Of a stretch of 64,000 bases of DNA, positions 17,899 through 27,415 are shown piece by piece; position 1 is the first letter of the stretch; the number at the start of each line of letters is the position of its first letter. Where the stretch lies: NCBI GenBank assembly GCA_050952225.1, contig JBMNKL010000001.1:825231-889230 (forward strand), written 5' to 3'. The DNA comes from JBMNKL01 sp050952225 (GTDB lineage Bacteria; Bacillota; Clostridia; Acetivibrionales; DTU013). The translations under genes and the position numbers were made by a program. A model generated the notes under the pieces. The model was not told the origin of the DNA. It did no database searches and worked only from the letters and a program-made list of their open reading frames with translations.

Positions 17899-18832
17899 AG
17901 GCTTGGCCGGAGACGTTATGTCAAACATATCAAGGGTCCTTGTAGGCAGGGAAGATACCATCGAGATGGTCCTGGCGGCCCTTTTTTGCGGAGGGCATGT
18001 TTTACTTGAGGATGTTCCGGGTGTCGGGAAAACCATGCTTGCAAAATGCCTTGCAAAATCTCTCAAATGTGATTTTAAGAGGATACAGTTCACGCCCGAC
18101 CTGCTTCCTTCCGACCTGACCGGGATCAATTATTTTGATGTGAAAAAAGGGGAGTTCATATTCAGACTGGGACCCCTGTTCACTAATATTGTACTGGCGG
18201 ATGAAATAAACAGGGCTACTCCCCGTACGCAGTCCAGCCTTCTCGAATGCATGGAGGAGGGGCAGGTAACTGTTGACGGAATCACTCGCAGGCTGAAGAA
18301 ACCGTTTTTTGTGATCGCAACGCAGAACCCGGTGGAAACCCGCGGTACTTTCCCGCTGCCGGAAGCCCAGCTGGACAGGTTTTTCATGCGACTCAGGATG
18401 GGGTACCCGTCGGCAGATGAAGGGATCGAGATACTCAGGCGCCTTAAGGAGGCGGACCCGTTGTCCAACCTTGAAGCCGTGGCTTCAGACAGTTCCGTTG
18501 TTGATGCCCAGGCGTCAGTTCCCGCGGTAACCGTGTCCGACGCAATAGAACGGTATATTATTGATATAATTGAGGCTACCCGGCATGATGAGAAAATTGT
18601 ACTTGGCATCAGCCCGAGAGGCAGCATAGCCCTGATGAAAGCAGCGCAGGCAGTGGCGGTTTTTGACGGAAGAAGCTATGTCATTCCGGACGATGTTAAA
18701 AAAGTGGCGGTACCCGTGCTGGCACACCGCTTGATATTAAAAGGGCATGCAATTGCCGGCGGCGCTGAAAATGCCGAAAACATTGTCAGGGAAATACTGA
18801 AAAAAGTACCTGTGCCCATTGAGGAAGTCTGA
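17879..18832 (+). CDS. MoxR-family AAA+ ATPase
   Basis: MoxR ATPases are chaperone-like AAA+ proteins that usually act with a DUF58/VWA partner. 317 residues with Walker A DVPGVGKTMLAK, Walker B-like VLADEINRATPRTQSSLLE, and the sensor region VIATQNPVETRGTFPLPEAQ. The C-terminal lid domain contains GISPRGS. It is directly followed by a DUF58 gene and a DUF4129-like gene, the common MoxR-DUF58 cluster; the transglutaminase-like member often found in it is absent. Confidence 0.93.
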   Translation: MELSRIRGLAGDVMSNISRVLVGREDTIEMVLAALFCGGHVLLEDVPGVGKTMLAKCLAKSLKCDFKRIQFTPDLLPSDLTGINYFDVKKGEFIFRLGPLFTNIVLADEINRATPRTQSSLLECMEEGQVTVDGITRRLKKPFFVIATQNPVETRGTFPLPEAQLDRFFMRLRMGYPSADEGIEILRRLKEADPLSNLEAVASDSSVVDAQASVPAVTVSDAIERYIIDIIEATRHDEKIVLGISPRGSIALMKAAQAVAVFDGRSYVIPDDVKKVAVPVLAHRLILKGHAIAGGAENAENIVREILKKVPVPIEEV

Positions 18833-18843
18833 GGTGTTTTACC

Positions 18844-19992
18844 ATGGATGTTTTGGCGCTGTTGGCAGCTTTTCTGGCTGTTGTATGGCTGCAAATGGTG
18901 ATATTTAGCGCCTTCTCGTTTAGCAAACTGGACTACAGGTGTGAGTTCAGCGAGAAAGAAGCACATGAAGGAGATACCATATACCTGGTTGAAACCGTTC
19001 ATAACGGCAAGCTGTTGCCTGTACCCTGGCTGAAAGTGGATATACATACATCGCGCTGGCTTGATTTTGCCGCGTTCAATTCTACGGTGACACAGGACGC
19101 CCGCCGCGTGACGAGCAGTTTTACTTTAAGAAGCTATCAGAAAATCACAAGGAGATGGAAGCTGAAATGCCTTAAAAGGGGAGTATTTACGACTGAAAAC
19201 GTCACCCTTGTCAGCGGAGACCTTTTAAACTTTCAAATTTCCTCCGTCCCAAGGCCGGTAAACATATCACTTATGGTTTACCCGGAAATTATCGACCTTG
19301 AAGGAATATTTGTTCCTGTTAACCTGGTGCAGGGCGACAGGGTGGTTAACAGGTGGATCGTGGACGACCCGTTTATTGTTGCGGGGGCGAGAGACTATAT
19401 GGCTGGCGATCCGATGAACCGCATACACTGGCTTGCTTCCGCAAGGACGGGAAAACTTATGGTTAAAAAAAATGAGCATACGTCTCAAAACAGCCTGTCC
19501 GTGCTTTTAAATATGCAATCCTGTTTTTATGAGCATGCTGATACAATAAACAAGGAAATAGTTGAAACCGGTATCAAGGTAACCGCCACCCTGTTCGACA
19601 GGGCCTTGAAAGAGGGGATGTCGGTACGTTTTGGGACCAACGGGTGTGTACGCCCCGACGACAGGAAGGCCATATTTACAGGTGAGGCGGCGAATAAAGA
19701 GCATATATTGGAATTGTTCAGGATACTTGCAAGTCTGATAATGAAGAATGTTAAAGATTTCGAGATGTTTATGCAAGATATCCTCCACGGGATGGAAAAT
19801 ACCGAAATCATTATTGTTACCGCGTATCTTAGCAAAAGGATTTGCGAGCTTGCCGACCTGATGGCGATATCGGGAAATACGGTAAGTATAGTGTTGCTTG
19901 ATACGGCATCTGAACCCGGATTAAGGCCGCGCAACTGTGAATTGTACATACCGGCAACACAAAACATGGTGAAGGCGTGGGAGACCGGATGA
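18844..19992 (+). CDS. DUF58-domain protein
   Basis: 382 residues. An N-terminal hydrophobic segment (about 1-24) is followed by a beta-rich domain and the DUF58 signature RDYMAGDPMNRIHWLASARTG (about residues 180-200). DUF58 proteins have a vWA-like fold and are partners of MoxR ATPases; substrate unknown. The stop codon overlaps the next start (ATGA), so the genes are coupled. Confidence 0.88.
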   Translation: MDVLALLAAFLAVVWLQMVIFSAFSFSKLDYRCEFSEKEAHEGDTIYLVETVHNGKLLPVPWLKVDIHTSRWLDFAAFNSTVTQDARRVTSSFTLRSYQKITRRWKLKCLKRGVFTTENVTLVSGDLLNFQISSVPRPVNISLMVYPEIIDLEGIFVPVNLVQGDRVVNRWIVDDPFIVAGARDYMAGDPMNRIHWLASARTGKLMVKKNEHTSQNSLSVLLNMQSCFYEHADTINKEIVETGIKVTATLFDRALKEGMSVRFGTNGCVRPDDRKAIFTGEAANKEHILELFRILASLIMKNVKDFEMFMQDILHGMENTEIIIVTAYLSKRICELADLMAISGNTVSIVLLDTASEPGLRPRNCELYIPATQNMVKAWETG

Positions 19993-21428
19993 CCGCGAAA
20001 ACAGGCAAATGGACGGTTTTATTGCGAATAATGGCTACTTCTGCCGTGAACGTGTATGCATATGCAGGCATCGTCACTTTACGCACTGCTGTTTTCGGCA
20101 GCGACGGCGGCGTCGGGGCAGTACTCCTGTACATTTCGTCTGCCATATTTGCAAACCTGTCAAGTGCCATGTTTTTAAACAGGATACCGCCTTTTGCGTC
20201 CGGCATTTCGAAAACAAGAACCGCCAGGTTTGTGTCATTCATGCTGAATATCAGGGATTTCGAGTACTTCGCGGCTAAAACGGCTGCATGGTTGTTGGCC
20301 GTTGTACCCCTGGCGTCCGGTATTTTCTTATTTGCAAGACACGGCATTTTAAGGCTCTTATTTGAATTGCTGCCATTGGCGGCAGCTTACGCTATTTCCC
20401 TGAAGCACACAAGGCTGGGCGCTGCCGGAATTATGAGCAGGACAAACGTATTTACCGGGTTCTTCATACTTTTTTCCGCACTGGTAATTTCAAATATTTC
20501 AGGCGGGTTGAAACATTTAAGGCCCTGGCTTAAGGGGGCCGCTTATTTCTTTATCCTGGCCTACCTTATCATAAGGAACCAGGAGGACATAGATGTAAAT
20601 ATATTCAACAAGAAGCATGTCGAAAAGTCAATATTGCCGAAGAACATGAGGCGCTTTAACATGATGTCTGTCTGCACGGTATTCCTTATAATCCTGCTGA
20701 TATCAAACTTTAAGGAGATAATCGCGTCTGTTGCCGGCTTGCTTGGCAGGGTGACTGTTTATGCGGTATATGCGGTATTATGGATACTTGACTTTTTTAT
20801 TTCCAAACTCAGCACTATCCGGGAAGCCGATGCACCGGCACAGGATAACTTACTTCTTGTTTTCGAGGGTATATCGCCGACAGGTAATTTTGTTTTTAAT
20901 GTTTTAAGAAATTTCACTGTTTTATATATTATATACAGGATACTTTTCGGATTGGCAGGAAGAATTCCTGCATATGTGCGTAATATTGCAGGATTGGTGG
21001 CGAAATTGCTGTCACTGGATAAGGGCGCCAAACCAAGCGAAGAATCCGATTATATCGACGAGTCGGAAACAGTTAAGCCTGAATGGCTCCGGGTGCATTT
21101 CAAAACTGCGGTGAAAAAGCAGCGGAGAGCAAGGAAAAAGCTAAAGGGCATAACGGACCCGGTGGAAAAAGTCAGGCGCATGTATGCCATTGTACTCGAC
21201 ATGCTGCAAAATTCCGGAATAAAGACGGAGCCCTGTGATACTACGCTTGACATATTGCAAAAGGCGGCGCCGCTTGAAAACATCCGGGAAGAGCTGTCGG
21301 CCCTGACAGATGTATACAACTGCGTACGTTACGGCGGGGTGGTTCCGGGAGAGGAAATGATGTCGGAAGCCCTGGGTTGTTACGCAAAGACCGTCAGGGG
21401 ATTCGGCTTCACAGCCGAAGATGCTTAG
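19989..21428 (+). CDS. Multi-pass membrane protein with DUF4129-like C-terminus
   Basis: 479 residues from the ATG overlapping the DUF58 stop. Roughly seven to nine hydrophobic segments occupy residues 10-330, then a basic stretch (KKQRRARKKLKG) and a helical domain with KVRRMYAIVLDMLQNSG..TLDILQKAAPL, resembling the DUF4129 region at the end of transglutaminase-like proteins of MoxR clusters. The catalytic transglutaminase Cys-His-Asp domain is not visible. The likely role is the membrane component of the MoxR-DUF58 system. Confidence 0.7.
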   Translation: MTAKTGKWTVLLRIMATSAVNVYAYAGIVTLRTAVFGSDGGVGAVLLYISSAIFANLSSAMFLNRIPPFASGISKTRTARFVSFMLNIRDFEYFAAKTAAWLLAVVPLASGIFLFARHGILRLLFELLPLAAAYAISLKHTRLGAAGIMSRTNVFTGFFILFSALVISNISGGLKHLRPWLKGAAYFFILAYLIIRNQEDIDVNIFNKKHVEKSILPKNMRRFNMMSVCTVFLIILLISNFKEIIASVAGLLGRVTVYAVYAVLWILDFFISKLSTIREADAPAQDNLLLVFEGISPTGNFVFNVLRNFTVLYIIYRILFGLAGRIPAYVRNIAGLVAKLLSLDKGAKPSEESDYIDESETVKPEWLRVHFKTAVKKQRRARKKLKGITDPVEKVRRMYAIVLDMLQNSGIKTEPCDTTLDILQKAAPLENIREELSALTDVYNCVRYGGVVPGEEMMSEALGCYAKTVRGFGFTAEDA

Positions 21429-21444
21429 CAAGCCGCCCTGTCCG
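21428..21444 (-). repeat. Solo terminal-repeat fragment of the 30.1-kb element
   Basis: On the minus strand this reads CGGACAGGGCGGCTTGC, one mismatch from the terminal repeat at 30106-30342. It begins at the last base of the preceding stop codon. Confidence 0.45.
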
Positions 21445-21476
21445 CCGCAGGTTAAGGGCTTTTCCATATAAAGCAT

Positions 21477-21505
21477 TTGAAAAACAATCGTGTAAAGGTT
21501 ATAAT
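21477..21505 (+). promoter_or_regulatory. Promoter of lon
   Basis: TTGAAA (21477-21482), 17-base spacer, TATAAT (21500-21505). The predicted start near 21512 falls just before a hairpin. Confidence 0.8.
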
Positions 21506-21515
21506 AAAGCCGTTA

Positions 21516-21542
21516 AATGTCCGTTTGTTTATAAACGGACAT
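21516..21542 (+). promoter_or_regulatory. Inverted repeat at the 5' end of the lon transcript
   Basis: AATGTCCGTTT (21516-21526) and AAACGGACATT (21532-21542), 11-bp arms with a 5-base loop, starting about four bases after the predicted transcription start. It could be a 5' stabilising hairpin or an operator. It does not match the CIRCE element, and I do not recognise a CtsR box. Confidence 0.6.
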
Positions 21543-21610
21543 TGCTTTCGTTGCAGAAGGAAATTGAACAGATTCTACATAAAGATACTAACAGTAAGGG
21601 GTTGGTCAAA

Positions 21611-24049
21611 ATGGCTGGCACGAAGAGGAAATACAAGAAATATACATTGCCGCTTTTACCGCTCAGGGGACTGACGGTTTTTCCATACATGATTTTGACA
21701 TTCGATGTTGGAAGGGACAAATCCATAAAGGCGCTGGATGACGCCATGATAAACAACCAGCTGATTTTTCTTGTCGCGCAGAAAGATGCAAAGAATGATT
21801 TGCCCGGCAAAGAAGATATATATAAAGTCGGGACTGTTTCAAAAGTGAAACAGCTCCTGAGGCTGCCCGGTGATACTATCAGGGTTCTGGTTGAAGGCAT
21901 CTGCAGGGCTGAAATAAAGAAATATTTGCAGACGGAGCCGTATTTTGTCGCGGAAGTAGTTGAGAAAATAGTACCCCTGGACAAAAACAGGAGCATAGAA
22001 TATGAGGCCTTAAAAAGAAGGCTTCTAAGCGCGTTTGAAGAATATGCGAAGCTCAGCGGAAAAATTTCCATGGACACTGTGGCTTCCATAAGCATGATTG
22101 AAGATATAGGACAGCTTTCGGATATAATAGCGGCAAATATACAGCTAAAAATCGAGCAGAAGCAGGAGGTCATGAAAGAATTCGACCCTGCGGACAGAAT
22201 CGAAAAGATTCTTAAGATACTCATGAGAGAAATTGATATACTTGAAGTCGAGAAGAACATTAGTATGCGTGTCCGGAAGCAGATCGACAAAATGCAGCGG
22301 GAGTATTACCTCAGGGAGCAAATCAAGGCCATACAGAGCGAACTGGGGGACAAAGAAGGCGTAACGGGAGAAGTAGAGGAATACAGGAAGAAACTTAAGA
22401 GCGTAAAACTTCCCGAAGAAGCGGTGCAGAAAGTGAACAAGGAACTTGACCGCCTGATAAAGATGCCCCCGGGTTCTGCCGAAGGCTCGGTAATCAGGAC
22501 ATACCTTGACTGGATATTTGACCTGCCGTGGGATAAAAAAACAGAAGAAATACTTGACCTGGCAAGGGCTCAAAAAATTCTTGAAGAAGATCATTACGGG
22601 CTTGAAAAAGTTAAGGAGAGGATAATCGAATACCTTGCCGTGCTGAAACTGACCAAAAGTCTTAAAGGGCAGATACTTTGCCTTGTAGGCCCTCCCGGTG
22701 TTGGAAAGACGTCGATAGCCAAATCCATCGCAAGGGCTTTGAACAGGAATTATGTCCGCATGTCGCTTGGCGGTGTCAGGGATGAAGCCGAAATAAGGGG
22801 ACACAGGCGCACTTATATAGGCGCAATGCCCGGAAGGATCATTTCAGCCCTTAAGCTGGCGGGATCCAGCAATCCGTTAATATTGCTGGACGAAATAGAC
22901 AAGATGAGCAGCGACTTCAGAGGGGACCCTGCAGCGGCGTTGCTTGAGGTTCTGGATAGCGAGCAGAATTTTGCATTCAGGGATCACTACCTGGAATTGC
23001 CGGTTGATTTGTCAAACGTGCTCTTCCTTACTACTGCGAATAATGCGGATGCGATACCGAAGCCGCTCCTGGACAGGATGGAAGTGATAACAATATCGGG
23101 TTATACCGAAGAAGAAAAGGTTATTATTGCCAGGAAGTACCTGCTTCCTAAACAGGTGAAAGCACACGGACTTACCAGGAAACAGCTGAGGATGGGAGAG
23201 GATGTGCTAAGATGCATTATCAGGCATTATACGAGAGAAGCAGGCGTAAGGAATCTCGAGAGGGAGATTGCAAGCGTGTGCAGAAAGGCTGCAAGGACGA
23301 TTGTATCCGGAGGTAAAAAAACGGCAACGGTTACAACGGCAAATATTGAAAAGTACCTGGGAACGAAAAAATACCGCCACGATAAGATAAACGAGAAGGA
23401 TGAGGTGGGAGTCGCGACGGGTCTTGCGTGGACTCCTTTCGGAGGGGATACGCTCGCGATAGAAGTCACGATAATGACCGGAAGCGGCAAGCTGGAGCTT
23501 ACCGGCCAGCTAGGTGATGTCATGAAGGAATCCGCAAAGGCTGCAATAAGCTTCATTCGTTCGCGCGCCGAGCAGTTGAACATAGATAAGGATTTTCACA
23601 ATAAGTATGATATCCATATACATGTTCCCGAGGGAGCTATACCCAAGGATGGCCCGTCGGCAGGAATAACGCTTGCGACTGCCATGGTTTCGGCATTAAC
23701 CGGCCGGCCTGTCAGCAGGAATGTGGCAATGACAGGCGAAATCACGCTGCGTGGAAGAGTGCTTCCGGTCGGCGGACTTAAGGAAAAAGTGCTGGCAGCC
23801 CACAGGGCGGGCATAGATACCATAGTAATGCCTCTTGATAACAGGAAAGATATCGATGAAATACCGGACAATGTAAAAAGCAAGCTGAAGTTTGTGTTCG
23901 CCGCCGATATGGATACGGTGCTTAATACTGCGTTAGCAGCTGTAAATCCGAAGGAAGACGCAGACGATGCGGATAAATTACAGAAACCGATGCTGTTTGG
24001 GGAAGAGACCGCTATAATGCAAGAGCAAAATCAGACCCATAAAATGTGA
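21611..24049 (+). CDS. lon: ATP-dependent protease Lon
   Basis: Lon degrades misfolded and regulatory proteins. From ATG 21611 it is 812 residues. LPLLPLRGLTVFPYM opens the substrate-binding LON domain; Walker A is GPPGVGKTS, Walker B region LLDEIDKM; the protease domain has the catalytic Ser in KDGPSAGIT and Lys in GGLKEKVLAAHRAG. The open frame extends 78 codons upstream, but that part overlaps the preceding gene and the promoter, so it is not coding. Confidence 0.95.
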   Translation: MAGTKRKYKKYTLPLLPLRGLTVFPYMILTFDVGRDKSIKALDDAMINNQLIFLVAQKDAKNDLPGKEDIYKVGTVSKVKQLLRLPGDTIRVLVEGICRAEIKKYLQTEPYFVAEVVEKIVPLDKNRSIEYEALKRRLLSAFEEYAKLSGKISMDTVASISMIEDIGQLSDIIAANIQLKIEQKQEVMKEFDPADRIEKILKILMREIDILEVEKNISMRVRKQIDKMQREYYLREQIKAIQSELGDKEGVTGEVEEYRKKLKSVKLPEEAVQKVNKELDRLIKMPPGSAEGSVIRTYLDWIFDLPWDKKTEEILDLARAQKILEEDHYGLEKVKERIIEYLAVLKLTKSLKGQILCLVGPPGVGKTSIAKSIARALNRNYVRMSLGGVRDEAEIRGHRRTYIGAMPGRIISALKLAGSSNPLILLDEIDKMSSDFRGDPAAALLEVLDSEQNFAFRDHYLELPVDLSNVLFLTTANNADAIPKPLLDRMEVITISGYTEEEKVIIARKYLLPKQVKAHGLTRKQLRMGEDVLRCIIRHYTREAGVRNLEREIASVCRKAARTIVSGGKKTATVTTANIEKYLGTKKYRHDKINEKDEVGVATGLAWTPFGGDTLAIEVTIMTGSGKLELTGQLGDVMKESAKAAISFIRSRAEQLNIDKDFHNKYDIHIHVPEGAIPKDGPSAGITLATAMVSALTGRPVSRNVAMTGEITLRGRVLPVGGLKEKVLAAHRAGIDTIVMPLDNRKDIDEIPDNVKSKLKFVFAADMDTVLNTALAAVNPKEDADDADKLQKPMLFGEETAIMQEQNQTHKM

Positions 24050-24213
24050 AGGCTTTTATCATGCTGGTATCTTTTGCTTAAAAAAATTATAGAAAATGCA
24101 GGAATTATGTCGATTGATATAGAATTATGAGATAGATAAGCCTGATGGTTGCTGCCCGGGATTCCAGGGAAAATTACGAAGGCAGCAAATATGCAAGCAT
24201 CGGGAGGTGTGTA

Positions 24214-25029
24214 ATGACAACATACGTTATCACCGTTATTTGCACAATAGCATTAAGCTCAACCGTCATATTTCCGCTAATGCACCGTTCTAAGATGCTG
24301 GACTTTAAAACCCTTGCTTTTATTATGATTGCATCGCTGATTTCTGCCGTTGCGTTACCAGGCATATATAGCGCAGTGTTCGGATTTGCCGGCAGCGATA
24401 TCGAGTCGGCTGTGATTGCCGTACTTATGGCGGTAACATTTGTAATATTTACCGCTGTGGTATTCATACTTGGACTGGCAGTATCAAGAATCGCTTCCAG
24501 GGCCGGGGCGGCATCCGGGGAGCAGGATACTTTAGCGGCAGACCCGGCGGCTGCGGAAACCAATTCCGGGGGAAGCAATTACCTGGAGCAGATATATACC
24601 GATTTTGTAAGCGGAGATAATGCTGACAGCGCTGAAAAGCCGTCGGATAATGACGAAATTGTGTACATGGGAGCAAATATATTAGAAAAATCTGTTGACA
24701 GTGAAGAAAATATTGATAAAATGGGTATAGAAAACATTATGCAGGGCAGGGAATCCATGACTATCGAAGAGTGTATAGAGGAAGCCTTCAGGTTAAAGGA
24801 ATCAGGCGATAGCGAGGGAGCTATCCTCTATTATATGTACGCTCTTGACAAGAAACCAAGCAAAGAACTTACCTTCTGGATTATAATAGATATTTGTGTT
24901 TTATATAAAACACTCGGACAGCTGGAAATGGCGCTTGAGATTTTAAACAACTATTATATGCTGGGTGACATCATAGATGAGTCTTCCAAGGAAGAGATCG
25001 AGAGAAATCTGGCCGGCATGCGGGCCTAG
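24214..25029 (+). CDS. Membrane protein with C-terminal TPR-like domain, unrecognised
   Basis: 271 residues from ATG 24214, which has GGGAGGTG upstream. Three hydrophobic segments (about 4-22, 33-55, 63-93), an acidic low-complexity linker, then a helical C-terminus (EECIEEAFRLKESGDSEGAI, then LGQLEMALEILNNYYML) typical of tetratricopeptide repeats. It lies just before the PRC-barrel gene. Function unknown; an envelope scaffold is possible but only inference. Confidence 0.7.
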   Translation: MTTYVITVICTIALSSTVIFPLMHRSKMLDFKTLAFIMIASLISAVALPGIYSAVFGFAGSDIESAVIAVLMAVTFVIFTAVVFILGLAVSRIASRAGAASGEQDTLAADPAAAETNSGGSNYLEQIYTDFVSGDNADSAEKPSDNDEIVYMGANILEKSVDSEENIDKMGIENIMQGRESMTIEECIEEAFRLKESGDSEGAILYYMYALDKKPSKELTFWIIIDICVLYKTLGQLEMALEILNNYYMLGDIIDESSKEEIERNLAGMRA

Positions 25030-25072
25030 TGATAAATAGATATCGCATGTAATGAAGGAGGGTAATTTTTAA

Positions 25073-26026
25073 ATGAAAAAAACGCAAAATATTCTTGGTT
25101 TACCTATAATAAGCATTTCCGACGGGGTAGAAGTCGGAAAGGTCAAGAGCATTATCATAAATGCGGATCGGGGAGCCATAGATTACATTATCGTTGACAG
25201 CGGCATACAGATATTCAGTGCCAAGGTTATCCCCACCGAGGATGTGCTGGGTATAGGGGAGTATGCGCTTACAATAGAAAACGAAGGCGTAATAACTGAT
25301 ATTAGCAAGGTTCCTGCTGCTATTCAACTCCTTCAGAGCGATATCAAGGTAAAGGGAACCAAAGTGCTTACCAAAAAGGGCAGGTTGATTGGAGAAATCG
25401 GCGATATATTTATTGATGATGAGGATAATTGCAAAATAACCGGCCTGGAGTTTATTGCCGACATCACTCAAAAGCAGGTTCGCATAATTCCGCGTGAATC
25501 AGTCATCACATTTGGCAAAAACCTTACGGTAGTTAAAGAAGACGTTGAGTCCTGGCTGCTGGACACACCTTCGCAGCTCGATGCTGCTGATCTCCTGGAT
25601 TTTGAAAAAAAAAATAACCTGAATATAGACGAAGCGGAAGGCACATTCGAGGAGGCCGCCACGGTATCGGAAGCTTCCCTCCTTGGCGCTGAGCCTTTTG
25701 AAATGCTCGCGGAGGTTGAAGAGCAGGTTGTGCCCGAACCGGAACTGCTTGTGGACGAGCCTCTCCCGGAACCTGAGCTACCTGTGACCGAACCGGCTCC
25801 TGAACCTGAACCGCAGGTACGGGCGGAAAATGAAGGTGAGAGTGCATCCGCGCTTTTTGAACAGCGTCAGAGGCAGTATTTAAGGGGCAGATATGCCACG
25901 AAGACGATATATGATAATGCCGGGAATATAATTGTAAGCGAAGGCATGCAAATCGATGATAAGGTGATAGATGAAGCAAAAGCGAAAAACAAGCTGATAG
26001 AACTTGTTATTAATAACAAAGCATAA
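25073..26026 (+). CDS. PRC-barrel domain protein
   Basis: 317 residues with two PRC-barrel-like domains (about 1-80, with GLPIISISDGVEVGKVK, and 85-165, with VLTKKGRLIGEIGDIFID). A linker rich in Glu and Pro (about 195-265) follows, then a conserved-looking C-terminal segment (YATKTIYDNAGNIIVSEGM). PRC-barrels bind RNA in RimM and membrane or protein partners elsewhere. No signal peptide. Strong AAGGAGGG upstream. Confidence 0.85.
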   Translation: MKKTQNILGLPIISISDGVEVGKVKSIIINADRGAIDYIIVDSGIQIFSAKVIPTEDVLGIGEYALTIENEGVITDISKVPAAIQLLQSDIKVKGTKVLTKKGRLIGEIGDIFIDDEDNCKITGLEFIADITQKQVRIIPRESVITFGKNLTVVKEDVESWLLDTPSQLDAADLLDFEKKNNLNIDEAEGTFEEAATVSEASLLGAEPFEMLAEVEEQVVPEPELLVDEPLPEPELPVTEPAPEPEPQVRAENEGESASALFEQRQRQYLRGRYATKTIYDNAGNIIVSEGMQIDDKVIDEAKAKNKLIELVINNKA

Positions 26027-26060
26027 AGTGTTACGGGTTGCAGGACTAGATAATTGCAAT

Positions 26061-27408
26061 ATGGAGTTGTATATTGTGGGAAAAACTCGTAAAACACCAA
26101 TTATTTTTTTGCTTATAATGATTCAAAGCACGCTTGCAGTGGTTACAGCAACTGCCGTTTTATTCGGGATGTCACTTAAAAAAGTGCCTTCGGGGGTATA
26201 TGCAGGCGACCTTAAAATCGGAGGCATGGACTATTCCGAAGCTGCAGAAGCAATCAACGCAGAATATGGGGCAAAATTCGAACAAGGATCGCTCAAGCTT
26301 AACGTAGAAGGCAAGGATTTTTACATTCCTTTTTCCCGGATTGATGTCTACGCGGACGGCCCGGCTACTCTTCAAACATTAAACCCCTTCAAGGATCTTA
26401 AAAAGTATCCCCAGGCTTCTTGGCATGTATTTTGGAAATATGGAAATAGAAATACGACCGGTTATCAAGTTTAATGAAAGCAAGCTAAGACGTGAACTGA
26501 TAGAATTGTCAGCAGAAATAAATACCGACCCGGCAGATGCAAGGATATATTACGAAGGACGGCACGCTGAAGAAGAGCCCGGATGTTCCGGGGATAGCGC
26601 TAAACGTCAGCAATGCCGTCGACGTTATAGCCAGGCAGCTTTCAAAAGACCCGTTCGAAGCAATAAAACTAAGCAGTACCGACAATTATGCGTTGGAGAC
26701 TGTCGATGCAGCAGTTACAATAGATGACTTCAGTATGATACAGCAGGTTATTGCCGAGTACTCCACGCATATAACGGACGATGCACTTTTGGACAGCGTC
26801 CGGCTCGCCATTGACGCGATAAACGGGGTGATACTGGATGCAAGTGAAGAAGGGAAAGAACCCTCACGTATTCTCTTTTGTGGAGTGTATCAAGAAAAAG
26901 GACGCAGGCTTTGAAAACGATAACGAAGGGTATGACCATGGTTGCCTCCACTTTGTATGCCGCCCTCCTGAAAACGGGAATGCCTGTCGATTGCATAACA
27001 AGGCTGCCGCACAAGATGGCGGTCGATTATATAGAGCCCGGCCTGGATTCATGGATTTCCGGAAATGCCGGCGACCTGAAATTTACGAATCCTTTCAAAA
27101 ACAACATAGCCATATTTGCCGAACAAAATGAAGACAGGGTTGTAGTGGCTATTGCAGGCAGCCTCGCAGACAAACCGGAAAAAAGCGAAATCAGCACGGA
27201 AATCGTCCAGCGTTTCGAACCGCCCGTCTATTATGTTGAAAATAACAATTTGAAGCAAGGCGAGAAACTAATACTGAATCCAGGCAAAGAAGGCATAGTG
27301 GTAAACGTCTACAGGAATGGGATACTTATCGGCACCGACGAATATGAGGCTGAAAAGGCAATAATACAGATAGGTCCTGGTTCCAGGCAGATAAATGATA
27401 GTAAATGA
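26061..27408 (+). pseudogene. VanW-family protein, broken by several frameshifts
   Basis: Pieces of one VanW/YoaR-like protein lie in successive frames: an N-terminal membrane anchor and start of the peptidoglycan-binding-like region (to about 26450), IRPVIKFNESKLRRELIEL.. (to about 26548), ITKDGTLKKSPDVPGIAL..NGVILDAS (to about 26865), FSFVECIKKKDAGFEN.. (to about 26930), and VASTLYAALLKTGMP.. to 27408. The two first joins are exactly restored by adding one AT to ATA-rich tracts at 26442-26452 and 26543-26550. The GGGxCQ stretch normally just before the STLY motif is missing. The start at 26061 is uncertain; GTG 26076 is an alternative. VanW proteins are membrane-anchored and of unclear function. 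Sequencing error cannot be excluded. Confidence 0.75.
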
Positions 27409-27415
27409 AATGATT

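Noticed and set aside
19829..20347. Long minus-strand open frame of 172 codons across the DUF58/DUF4129 junction
   Set aside because: Antisense shadow of two well supported genes.
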